Part shown: positions 18,052 through 26,162 of the stretch, one piece after another | Layout: each line of letters opens with the position of its first letter | Numbering within the stretch: position 1 is the first letter of the stretch | DNA from: Rhabdochromatium marinum | GTDB lineage: Bacteria; Pseudomonadota; Gammaproteobacteria; Chromatiales; Chromatiaceae | Direction of reading: 5' to 3' | NCBI RefSeq assembly: GCF_016583795.1 | Contig: NZ_NRRS01000006.1 | Span: 1-64,000 of the forward strand | Length of the DNA: 64,000 nucleotides | Made by a program: the position numbers and the translations under genes | Notes under the pieces: generated by a model | Database searches by the model: none | Seen by the model: the letters and a program-made list of their open reading frames with translations, nothing else | What the model was told of the DNA's origin: nothing

Positions 18052-20235
18052 ATGGTTCAGTCAGTCTCATCCATGTTGCAGGCCGCCCTTCGTTCTCAAC
18101 AGGAAGGTGACCTGGCAGCCGCCGTGGCGGCCTATGAACAGGTACTGGAACTCCAGCCGAATTGTGCCGAGGCGCACGACAAGCGCGGCGTGGTGCTTCA
18201 GAAGATGGGTCGGTTGGGGGATGCGCTCGCGGCCTTCGATGCCGTGCTCAATCTCAGGCCCGATTTCGCGGGCGCCTTGATGGATAGAGGCGTGGTCCTG
18301 CATGACCTCGGCCGTTTTGACGATGCGCTGGCGTCGTTCGATGCCGCACTCCGATATGCGCCGGACGATCCAATCACACATTTCAATCGCGGGAATGTCC
18401 TCAGAAAGCTTGCACGTCCGGAGCAGGCGATTGAGGCCTACGCAACCGCGCTCAAACTGAACGCCAATTTTGCAGAAGCGCATTTGAATCTCGGCGAGGC
18501 GCTGTGGGAATTGGATCGGCTGGATGAAGCACTGGTCTCCCTGGATGCCGCGCTCAGGCTGAAGCCCGGCTTGGCGAAGGCGCACAATAATCGCGGCCTT
18601 GTTCTCAAGGACATGGGACGGCTGAATGAAGCGCTGGCGGCCTTGGATGCGGCACTCGGCTTGACGCCTGATTTTGCGGAAGCCCTGACGAATAAAGGTG
18701 TTGTCCTTCAGGATCTCGGACGTTTTGACGATGCGCTGGCGGCTTGCGATGCTGCACTGCGCATTCAGCCCAAATTGGCGAAGGCGCATCATACGCGCGC
18801 GAACGCTCTAAAGGGTCTTTGGCGGCTGAACGATGCGCTGGCTGCTTGTGATGCTGCGTTGCACGTACAGCCTGAATTGGTGGAGGCGCATAATACGCGA
18901 GGGGCTGTTCTTCTGTACCTCGGGCGATTGGATGAAGCCATAGCAACCGCTGCTATGGCGATGAATCTGAAGCCGGATGATGCGTTGCCGCATAGCTATC
19001 TACTTTGCGCTCTAAACCATCGCGAACAAACCGCGCGTGAAGCCATCCTGTCAGCGGCCCGGCAATTTAGCGCCCAGTTTGATCAGCCGACCGTGGGCGA
19101 CATTCACCCCAAACCGAGACAGCCAGGGCAGCGGTTGCGCATTGGCTATGTCTCCGGAGATTTTTGTCGCCATGCGGTTGCCGATTTTCTCGAAGCACTG
19201 CTGGCCCAGCATGACCGTTCGCGCGTTGATGTGCTGGCGTATACCACCAACGGGCGGGAAGACGCTGTCACCGCACGCATCCAGGGGCTGGTTGATCGCT
19301 GGCAGTCGATTGTTGGCTTGTCCGACGAGCGCGCCGCTCAGCACATCCGCAACGATGGGGTAGATGTGCTGATTGATCTTTCCGGGCATACGGCGCACAA
19401 CCGCTTGGGCGTTTTTGCCCAGCGTGCCGCGCCAGTCCAGGCGCATTATCTAGGTTTCATAGGTTCCACTGGACTGGCAGCGATGGATTATTGGATCGGC
19501 GATGAATGGCTGACACCAGACGAGTTGGCGCCGCAGTATTCCGAGACGCTTTGGCGTTTACCACGCCTTTGTGTCGCTTACCGCAGTCCCCCGGAAGCGC
19601 CGGAGCCGGCCTGGCGGGCGAGCAGCGATGGCGCTCTGTGGCTAGGCAGTTTCAACAACCTCATTAAGTTGACACCGCGCACGGTTGCCCTGTGGTCGCA
19701 GGTGCTACAGAGGCTGCCAGAGGCCAAGTTGCTGCTCAAGACCCATGAACTGGCCGACGAAAGCAACCGCGAGCGAGTGCTGACGGCCTTTGCGCAGCAG
19801 GGCATCACCCGTGAGCGTATTGAACTTCGGAATCGGCAGGCGACATCGTCCTGGCTGGAGCATATGGCCTACTACAACCGCTTGGACATCGCGCTCGATC
19901 CGGTTGGCCCGTGGGGCGGTGCCACCACCACCTGTGATGCGCTCTGGATGGGGGTGCCGGTGGTAACCAAGCTCGGGGATTGCGCGGGTTCGCGCATGTC
20001 CGCTGCCATGCTCAGCGCGCTGGGGCGCGAGGAGTGGATCGCCCATGATGACGAGGACTACATCGCCAAGGTGGTTATGCTGGCGCGCGCGGTTGCAGGA
20101 CGCCGGGCGATGCGCTTGAGCCAGCGCGAGCGCATGCGCCAAAGCCCACTGTGTGATGCCCAGGATTTGGCCCGGGCGCTGGAAGACGCCTACGAAGCGA
20201 TGTTCGAGCGCTGGTGGGTTAAGCAGGACAAGTAG
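18052..20235 (+). CDS. TPR-GT41 glycosyltransferase g
   Basis: A 727-residue TPR-GT41 enzyme. Nine or so TPR units lie in residues 5-320. The catalytic part starts near 359 with YVSGDFCRHAVADFLEALL, LIDLSGHTAHNRLGVFAQRAAPVQAHYLGF, FNNLIK (about 533) and TTTCDALWMG (about 624). The third subgroup signature AAPVQAHYLGFxGSTGLAAMDYWIGDEWLTP is shared only with gene h. ATG 18052 starts it, 15 bases after gene f. The sugar donor is not predictable; the acceptor is likely flagellin or another surface protein, by context only. Confidence 0.88.
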   Translation: MVQSVSSMLQAALRSQQEGDLAAAVAAYEQVLELQPNCAEAHDKRGVVLQKMGRLGDALAAFDAVLNLRPDFAGALMDRGVVLHDLGRFDDALASFDAALRYAPDDPITHFNRGNVLRKLARPEQAIEAYATALKLNANFAEAHLNLGEALWELDRLDEALVSLDAALRLKPGLAKAHNNRGLVLKDMGRLNEALAALDAALGLTPDFAEALTNKGVVLQDLGRFDDALAACDAALRIQPKLAKAHHTRANALKGLWRLNDALAACDAALHVQPELVEAHNTRGAVLLYLGRLDEAIATAAMAMNLKPDDALPHSYLLCALNHREQTAREAILSAARQFSAQFDQPTVGDIHPKPRQPGQRLRIGYVSGDFCRHAVADFLEALLAQHDRSRVDVLAYTTNGREDAVTARIQGLVDRWQSIVGLSDERAAQHIRNDGVDVLIDLSGHTAHNRLGVFAQRAAPVQAHYLGFIGSTGLAAMDYWIGDEWLTPDELAPQYSETLWRLPRLCVAYRSPPEAPEPAWRASSDGALWLGSFNNLIKLTPRTVALWSQVLQRLPEAKLLLKTHELADESNRERVLTAFAQQGITRERIELRNRQATSSWLEHMAYYNRLDIALDPVGPWGGATTTCDALWMGVPVVTKLGDCAGSRMSAAMLSALGREEWIAHDDEDYIAKVVMLARAVAGRRAMRLSQRERMRQSPLCDAQDLARALEDAYEAMFERWWVKQDK

Positions 20236-20286
20236 AGCGTGAAATGTGTTTGCACATGATGAAATTTTGATGATTTGGGGGGAGGC

Positions 20287-22560
20287 ATGAGCAGAAAGCA
20301 GCGACGAGGTTTGAAGCAAGCCAAGCTGCTAAGGCGTCGGAATCCTTCTAACAAGGCGCCGTCAGTCTCTTCGATGTTGCAGTCAGCGCTTCGCGATCAG
20401 CAGAAGGGTGACCTGGCAGCCGCTGTGGCGGCCTATGATCAGGTGCTGGAACTCAAGCCGGATTTTGCCGAAGTGCACAATAATCGTGGCAATGCACTCT
20501 CGGGGCTTGGGCGGTTGGGGGATGCACTGGCCTCTTTCGATGTCGCACTCAGATTCGCGCCAACTGACCCGATCACACACTTTAATCGTGGGAATATGCT
20601 GCGGGCGCTTGCACGTCCGGTGCAAGCGCTTGAGGCTTACGCTGCCGCACTCAACCTGAACGCCGAGTTTGCTGAGGCACATTTAAATCTCGGCCTGACG
20701 CTGAAGGAACTCGGGCGACTGGAGGATGCGCTGACATCCTTGGATGCGGCGCTCAGACTGAAACCCGGCTTGGCTGCGGCTCATAACAATCGCGGCATTG
20801 TTCTTAAGGAAATGGGGCGACTGGATGAAGCGCTTGCGGCCTACGATGCAGCGCTCAGTCTGCGGCCTGATTTTGCAAAAGCCCACAATAACAGAGGTTT
20901 TGTCCTGAATGATCTTGGGCGGCTCAACGATGCCCTGGCTGCTTGCGATGCCGCGTTGCGAATTCAGCCTGATTTGGCGGAGGCGCATAATACGCGGGGC
21001 TGTGTTCTGAATGGCCTCAGACGACTCACCGAGGCTCTGGCTGCTTGCGATGCCGCGTTGCGAATTCAGCCTGATTTGGCGGAGGCGCATAATACGCGGG
21101 GTTGTGTCCTGAATGATCTCGGACGACTTACCGAGGCTCTGGCTGCTTGTGATGCCGCATTGCGCATCCAGCCTGAATTGATGGAAGCGCATAATATGCG
21201 AGGCTTTGTGCTTGAGCGTATCGGGCAGATAGATGAAGCTGTAGCAGCTTATGCTGTTGCGATGAATCTGAAGCCGAATGATGCGCGGGTGCATAGCAAT
21301 CGAATAATGGCGCTGCTTTATTGCGAACAAACCACAAATGAAGCCATCCTATCGGTGGCCCGGCAATTTGGCGCCCAGTTCGATCAGCCGGCTCTGGGCG
21401 ACTGTCATCCCAACCCGAGACAGCCAGAGCGGCGGTTGCGTATTGGCTATGTCTCTGGGGATTTTCGTCGCCATGCGGTCGCCGATTTTCTCGAAGCGCT
21501 GCTTGCCCAGCATGATCGTTCGCGCATTGAAGTACTGGCGTATACCACGAATGGGCTGGAAGACGCTGTCACCGCACGCATCCGGGGGTTGGTTGATCGC
21601 TGGCAGTCGATCGTGGGTCTGTCCGACGAGCGCGCCGCTCAATGTATCCGCAGCGATGGGGTGGATGTACTGATTGACCTCTCCGGGCATACGGCGGGCA
21701 ACCGCTTGGGTGCCTTCGCCCAGCGTGCCGCGCCAGTCCAGGCGCATTATCTCGGCTTTGCAGGTTCCACTGGACTGGCGGCGATGGACTATTGGATCGG
21801 CGATGAATGGCTGACGCCAGACGAGTTGGCACCGCAGTATTCCGAGACGCTTTGGCGCCTGCCGCGCACGTGGGTTGCTTACCGTGGTGTCGAGAAAGCG
21901 CCAGAGCCGGCATGGCGGGCGAGCGGCGATGGCACCCTGTGGCTGGGTAGTTTTAACACGCTACGTAAGATGACGCCGCGCACGATTATTCTGTGGTCGC
22001 GGGTGTTGCAGACACTGCCTGAGGCCAAGTTGCTGCTCAAGACCCATGAGCTGGCCGACGAGAGTAATCGCAAGCGGGTGCTGACGGCCTTTGCGCAGCA
22101 GGGTATCGCTAGTGATCGCATCGAACTTCAGGGTCGGCAGGCAACGTCGTCTTGGCCTGAGCATATGGCCTACTACAACCGCCTGGATATCGCACTCGAC
22201 CCGGTCGGCCCAGTGGGCGGTGGCACTACCACCTGCGATGCGCTCTGGATGGGTGTGCCCGTGGTGACCAAACTCGGGGATCGCGTGGGTTCGCGCATGT
22301 CTGCTGCCATGCTGAGCGCGCTGGGGCGCGAGGAATGGATTGCGCGTGATGACGAGGACTACATCGCCAAAGTAGTCATGCTGGCGCGCGCGGTTGCCGG
22401 ACGCCGGGCGATGCGCTTGAATCAGCGCGAACGCATGCGCCAAAGCCCGCTGTGCGATGCCCAGGGCTTGGCTAGGGCGCTGGAAGACGCCTACGAAGCG
22501 ATGTTCGAGCGCTGCTGGACCAAGCAAAACAAGCATGACGCGCCGACGGTGATGCCATGA
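20287..22560 (+). CDS. TPR-GT41 glycosyltransferase h (mosaic)
   Basis: A 757-residue TPR-GT41 enzyme with a short very basic N-terminal extension (SRKQRRGLKQAKLLRRR). Its first TPR units are almost the same as those of gene f, while its catalytic half (from about 381: YVSGDFRRHAVADF, AAPVQAHYLGFAGSTGL, FNTLRK, GGTTTCDALWMG) is that of gene g. It is therefore a chimera. It also holds an internal duplication of a 102-base TPR unit at 20938-21141. ATG 20287 has a purine-rich GGGGGGAGG only one base away, too close for normal initiation. The in-frame TTG 20275 is upstream of that run, so the true start is uncertain. The stop overlaps the next gene's ATG by four bases. Confidence 0.87.
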   Translation: MSRKQRRGLKQAKLLRRRNPSNKAPSVSSMLQSALRDQQKGDLAAAVAAYDQVLELKPDFAEVHNNRGNALSGLGRLGDALASFDVALRFAPTDPITHFNRGNMLRALARPVQALEAYAAALNLNAEFAEAHLNLGLTLKELGRLEDALTSLDAALRLKPGLAAAHNNRGIVLKEMGRLDEALAAYDAALSLRPDFAKAHNNRGFVLNDLGRLNDALAACDAALRIQPDLAEAHNTRGCVLNGLRRLTEALAACDAALRIQPDLAEAHNTRGCVLNDLGRLTEALAACDAALRIQPELMEAHNMRGFVLERIGQIDEAVAAYAVAMNLKPNDARVHSNRIMALLYCEQTTNEAILSVARQFGAQFDQPALGDCHPNPRQPERRLRIGYVSGDFRRHAVADFLEALLAQHDRSRIEVLAYTTNGLEDAVTARIRGLVDRWQSIVGLSDERAAQCIRSDGVDVLIDLSGHTAGNRLGAFAQRAAPVQAHYLGFAGSTGLAAMDYWIGDEWLTPDELAPQYSETLWRLPRTWVAYRGVEKAPEPAWRASGDGTLWLGSFNTLRKMTPRTIILWSRVLQTLPEAKLLLKTHELADESNRKRVLTAFAQQGIASDRIELQGRQATSSWPEHMAYYNRLDIALDPVGPVGGGTTTCDALWMGVPVVTKLGDRVGSRMSAAMLSALGREEWIARDDEDYIAKVVMLARAVAGRRAMRLNQRERMRQSPLCDAQGLARALEDAYEAMFERCWTKQNKHDAPTVMP
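20938..21141 (+). repeat. Two tandem 102-bp TPR-coding units
   Basis: Two successive 34-codon units (20938-21039 and 21040-21141) inside GT41 gene h are almost identical. The first 60 or so bases of each, encoding ACDAALRIQPDLAEAHNTRG, match exactly. A third unit from 21142 is more diverged. This is recent slippage or unequal exchange adding one TPR. Confidence 0.85.
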
Positions 22561-23654
22561 TCGCGCGCGGCATTCATACCCATGCGGTGGTCGATTGCCA
22601 GGGTGATGGCATTTTGCCCGAGACCACCATCCTGGAACCGGGCGCGGTAATCTATGTCAGTCCGCGCGGGCGGCTGGTGCTCGGCGAGCGCAATATCCTC
22701 TATCCCAATGCCAGTATCCGCATCGATCAGGGCTGGCTGATCACCGGGGAGGAGGTGTCCTTCGGGCCGGGGGTGCAGATCTACGAGCCGCGTGCCGGGA
22801 TTGAGATCGGCCATCATTGCCTGATCGCTGGCGGGGTGCTGATCTGCGGGGTGCACCATGGTCTGGCGGACGCCGATCAGCCGATGCGCCATCAGCCGGC
22901 TGAGGCCCGACCGATTCGCATCGGCGATGAAGTGTGGATCGGCATGGGGGCGATAATATGCCCTGAAGTGAGCATTGGGGCCGGTGCGGTGATCGGTGCT
23001 GGCTCAGTGGTAACGCGCGATATTCCGGCTCGCGCGGTCGCTTGGGGGACACCGGCGCGGGTGCGCCGCCTGCGCCAAAGTGCGGGCAAGGTGCCTTGGG
23101 CGAGCGATGGCCCGGTACGGCTGCACCTGGGCTGCGGGCCGCGCTGCATTCCCGGCTTCATCCATGTCGATGCGCAAGCACATCCGCATGTTGATCTGGT
23201 CGCTGATGTGGCGCGTCTGGAGATAATTCCGGATGCCACTGCCGATCTGATCTACGCCTCCCATGTGCTGGAGCACTTCGGACGTTGGGAATTTCGCGCC
23301 GTGCTGACCGAATGGCGTCGAGTGCTCAAGCCTGGCGGTCTGTTGCGCCTAGCGGTGCCGGACTTCGCCGTTTGTGCCAAGCTGTATTATGAACACGGTT
23401 TATCCGATGGTTTGAACGGGCTGATCGGGCTAATTTGTGGCGGCCAGCGTGATGAGATGGATTATCACAAGATGATTTTTGACGAGCCGTTTTTGAAGCA
23501 TGAGTTGCAGGGATTGGGCTTTCGCAATATTGGCCGCTGGGACTGGCGAACGACTGATCATGCGGGGGTGGATGATTATTCCCAGTGCTATCTGCCTCAT
23601 CTGGACAAAGAACGGGGGACACTGATGAGCTTGAATTTGGAGGCGGAGCGATGA
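22557..23654 (+). CDS. Acyltransferase (LbH)-methyltransferase fusion
   Basis: A 365-residue two-domain protein. Residues 1 to about 165 form a left-handed beta-helix of the hexapeptide acyltransferase family (GAVIGAGSVVTRDIPARAVAWGTPA, with GVHHG nearby), expected to acetylate a sugar or sugar nucleotide. Residues about 180-365 are a class I SAM methyltransferase of the type-11 kind (LHLGCGPRCIPGFIHVD, then HVLEHF, then LKPGGLLRLAVPDF). The ATG overlaps the stop of GT41 gene h as ATGA, so the two are translationally coupled. The fusion would suit decoration of the sugar added by the GT41 enzymes. The family is recognised; the substrate is inferred. Confidence 0.85.
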   Translation: MIARGIHTHAVVDCQGDGILPETTILEPGAVIYVSPRGRLVLGERNILYPNASIRIDQGWLITGEEVSFGPGVQIYEPRAGIEIGHHCLIAGGVLICGVHHGLADADQPMRHQPAEARPIRIGDEVWIGMGAIICPEVSIGAGAVIGAGSVVTRDIPARAVAWGTPARVRRLRQSAGKVPWASDGPVRLHLGCGPRCIPGFIHVDAQAHPHVDLVADVARLEIIPDATADLIYASHVLEHFGRWEFRAVLTEWRRVLKPGGLLRLAVPDFAVCAKLYYEHGLSDGLNGLIGLICGGQRDEMDYHKMIFDEPFLKHELQGLGFRNIGRWDWRTTDHAGVDDYSQCYLPHLDKERGTLMSLNLEAER

Positions 23655-23703
23655 TGTCGTGTCGATTAGGACAGCAGCAAAAAGATTAGGAGACTTTATA
23701 GCG

Positions 23704-24642
23704 ATGCAGGCAGAACGATTCGTTGAGCGTTTAGGTCGTATACGAGATGTATCTGCGCCAAAGGCCTTTGTAACGCCGGAAGCAGTGATGGCGGTTTCGG
23801 CAGCCCAAGCGCGGGTTAATGAGGTGCTTGGACGTTATCGCAGTGCCACTGTGGAACAGGCACGTGAGCAGGCTGCGTGCCTAATGCATGATTTTCCGGA
23901 TCAGGAGCCACCGGAGCAATTCTGGGAGACGGCATCATCGTTGGCGTTCAGGGATTTTTTTGTCTGGGGACACGATCATGATTTTGGCCACGGTGTAACG
24001 CGCTCGGGGGCCATGATGGCCCGGCATCGGGAGATTGCCATTGAGGGGCTTGTAACCGGCTGGCTGGCACCAGACTTGACAGAGCAACAGGTGCTGGATG
24101 TCGGCTGCTGGAGTGGGGGCGATCTGCTGATGCTTGCGGGACTGGGTGCGCAAGTGACAGCGATTGAGGAGCATCCAATTGCCGTGCGCGCAACGCGGCG
24201 TCTGTGTGAGCTACTGGATGTTCAAGCGGATGTCATGGAAGGTAGTTTGTATACGGATCGGCGCGATTGGGCGGGCCTGTTCGATTATATTTACTGCGCG
24301 GGTGTCATTTATCATGTAACCGACCCATTATTGTTTATGCGTTTGCTGTTTGCGTACCTCAAACCTGGCGGATCTGTCTTTTTGGAAACCAAAGCCGTTG
24401 CAGGTGATGGTAGTTTATGTTCTTACTCCGGTACCCTGGAAAAGGGCTGGAACTGGTATGCACCGAATGAAATCGCCTTTGGGCGCTGGCTGGTCGATGC
24501 CGGGTTCGATGCCGGCACCGTACAGGTGTGGCGACGCGCGAATGGCCGACTGCTGGCCGGAGCGCGTAAGACTGCGCCGGCAATGATGCGCGAGACAGCG
24601 GGTTTTTCGCGACCGGGAAGTTGGCTGGAGGGGGTGTGTTGA
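23704..24642 (+). CDS. SAM-dependent methyltransferase (CmoB/DUF1698-like)
   Basis: About 312 residues. The Rossmann core is clear: VLDVGCWSGGDLLMLAGLGA (SAM-binding glycine loop), an acidic residue in AIEEHP, and DYIYCAGVIYHVTDP, followed by LKPGGSVFLET. The WHDHDFGH-type upstream segment resembles CmoB-like methyltransferases, but this is not the tRNA enzyme by context. It follows the acyltransferase-methyltransferase gene and likely modifies a glycan (inference). The frame is open to GTG 23659, but an AGGAG about 10 bases before ATG 23704 favours the shorter start. Just after the stop a 39-base repeat shared with 30182-30220 begins. Confidence 0.82.
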   Translation: MQAERFVERLGRIRDVSAPKAFVTPEAVMAVSAAQARVNEVLGRYRSATVEQAREQAACLMHDFPDQEPPEQFWETASSLAFRDFFVWGHDHDFGHGVTRSGAMMARHREIAIEGLVTGWLAPDLTEQQVLDVGCWSGGDLLMLAGLGAQVTAIEEHPIAVRATRRLCELLDVQADVMEGSLYTDRRDWAGLFDYIYCAGVIYHVTDPLLFMRLLFAYLKPGGSVFLETKAVAGDGSLCSYSGTLEKGWNWYAPNEIAFGRWLVDAGFDAGTVQVWRRANGRLLAGARKTAPAMMRETAGFSRPGSWLEGVC

Positions 24643-24677
24643 CATTCATGCCTGAATTCGCACTCGAACTCAAAACC
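24639..24677 (+). repeat. 39-bp direct repeat, copy 1
   Basis: This segment matches 30182-30220 at 38 of 39 positions with sharp ends on both sides. In copy 2 it holds the start codon and first ten codons of the TPR-FkbM-sulfotransferase gene (MPELALELKT). Here it encodes MPEFALELKT and then runs into unrelated DNA. It is a remnant of the 5' end of a related gene cut by a rearrangement at 24677/24678. Confidence 0.85.
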
Positions 24678-24928
24678 TGTTCCTTGTTGCGCGGATACAG
24701 TTGGTACCAGGTATCAGTAATTTTGTGTAGATCGGAGGCGATAAGCGGTTGCAGGCGTTCGTCGTCGAAATTAACATAGAGCAGTCGCTTCTTGGACAGG
24801 CCGCTGGCAAGCTGATCCCGCATAGCCTGAAGCAATCGCCAGCTCTTGCCGGTGCGGCGCATGCCAATCAGGGTATCGATCTTGCCCGGCAACGCAGGCA
24901 AAACAGTCTCGCGTGAGATGAGATCCGG
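24678..24928 (-). pseudogene. AAA ATPase fragment (truncated at both ends)
   Basis: On the minus strand the frame from 24928 down reads PDLISRETVLPALPGKIDTL and continues to IGMRRTGKSW, LLYVNFDDERL and ITDTWYQLYP. These are the Walker A region and following strand of the AAA_14-type ATPases (RRxGKT signature, here RRTGKSW). These proteins are usually about 400 residues and belong to toxin/defence-like or mobile gene pools. Here a stop closes the frame before residue 1, and coding similarity ends exactly at the 39-base repeat. About 80 residues survive. No function is expected. Confidence 0.7.
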
Positions 24929-25006
24929 CTAAAAGCACTGCTGCAAGCCCGAACTGGCATCGGCATTTGACTGCCGACAGGATCTACCGCATGGTGCGTA
25001 CGGATT
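24929..25006. other. Short intergenic segment
   Basis: Between the ATPase fragment and the end of the minus-strand TPR-methyltransferase. No gene, hairpin or promoter is convincing here. Confidence 0.5.
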
Positions 25007-26098
25007 TCAGCCGTCAAGCACCCCTTGCAGCGCAGCAAGCACATCGCTTTCGCGATTCTCGATCAGGTTAAGCGTACTCGGCATGATGTCTGCGTAATCT
25101 TGGTATTCGACTGTAGTCCAGGTTTCGATCAGGGTTTGGATATTCACTCTGAGCGCGTCGTTGTTCGGGTTGAGGCCGGTGACCATGGCTAAACCGCTTG
25201 GGTAGGTTGGGATGGTGGTGATCGAAAGATCGGGTCTTTGCTCTTTGAGTAGGGGAATGACTTTCCAGGTGTCACCGACCCAGAACTTGGTGTGGCGTTG
25301 TCTTGCCGCCGTGCTTGGATCAATCGGGTAGATGTCGTGAAACAGCACCACGGATTTTTCATGGGCATTGGCCTCGACATTGACAAAGTCTCGCAATGCC
25401 TGGTCGAAGCTGTGATATCCGTCAATAAAACAGAAGTCGATGCGCGCGCCGTCGAATAACGACTGAATCGAATGCTGGCGAAAGAAATCGTCGCTGGTTT
25501 GCGCATAAATTTTTGTCCAAGCGCTCAAGTTGACGCTGATCAACGGTTGCGGGTCGATGCCGATGCAGTGTGTTGGCGGTTGGGCTTGCTGTAATGTCTG
25601 TCCGGTTTCGACACCGATTTCCAGATAGGTCGCGGGTTTCAAGGTGCGGTGAAACCAATCCAGCCAGTCGGTATAGGGCGTGCCGGGGAAATGCTCGGTT
25701 GCGGCCTGAAGGTGATGCTCAAACAGATTGGTATCCTGCATTTGCGCTCCCCAGGCGAGCAGGGCTTCAGGGGGTTGTAGGCTTAGATCGTCCACTCCAG
25801 CGGCGCGCGCGGCTTTAAGCTGGGTTTGTGCCTGCTCCATGTGACCACAGCGAACCAGGATTTCGAGGTAACTCTGCCAGAAATGGGGTTCCTGCGGGTT
25901 GGCTTGCACCGCCGCGTTAAAAAATTGCAGTGCAGTGTCAGTTTGCCCAAAGTTTTCGGCAATGACGGCAATGTTGTGGTTTGCCACTGGGTGATCGGGT
26001 TGAACGGTCAGGATGGCGTGATAAAGCCTGAGCGCTTCTTGGTGATCCCCGGTGCTATGATGCTGGATGGCCTCGTGTAAAGTATCCGAGATGTTCAT
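25007..26098 (-). CDS. TPR-class I methyltransferase
   Basis: About 363 residues from ATG 26098; an in-frame ATG lies five codons earlier at 26113. Residues 5-140 hold TPR-like helical repeats (ALRLYHAILTVQPDHPVANHNI, ALQFFNAAVQANPQEPHFW). Residues about 155-300 form a SAM methyltransferase of the Methyltransf_24 type (ATYLEIGVETGQTL, IGIDPQP, DFCFIDGYHSFDQALRDF, VVLFHDIYP). Such enzymes methylate sugars in capsule, antibiotic and flagellar glycan clusters. It is the only intact minus-strand gene in the glycosylation island. It is divergent from the tandem GT41 fusion, with which it shares a 65-base intergenic region. Confidence 0.82.
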   Translation of the reverse strand: MNISDTLHEAIQHHSTGDHQEALRLYHAILTVQPDHPVANHNIAVIAENFGQTDTALQFFNAAVQANPQEPHFWQSYLEILVRCGHMEQAQTQLKAARAAGVDDLSLQPPEALLAWGAQMQDTNLFEHHLQAATEHFPGTPYTDWLDWFHRTLKPATYLEIGVETGQTLQQAQPPTHCIGIDPQPLISVNLSAWTKIYAQTSDDFFRQHSIQSLFDGARIDFCFIDGYHSFDQALRDFVNVEANAHEKSVVLFHDIYPIDPSTAARQRHTKFWVGDTWKVIPLLKEQRPDLSITTIPTYPSGLAMVTGLNPNNDALRVNIQTLIETWTTVEYQDYADIMPSTLNLIENRESDVLAALQGVLDG

Positions 26099-26162
26099 GG
26101 CATGATTTTCCATCTATAAAGGGGGGCGAAGATGCAAGATCTTGATAAGGTAGGTTTTTAAG

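Noticed and set aside
13750-22560. Regular short repeats every 102 bases resembling a CRISPR or satellite array
   Set aside because: They keep an open reading frame and encode 34-residue TPR units with the usual conserved positions; no unique spacers between identical repeats.
22491-22892. Minus-strand frame opposite the acyltransferase gene
   Set aside because: Antisense to a well-supported left-handed beta-helix gene, with no family features.
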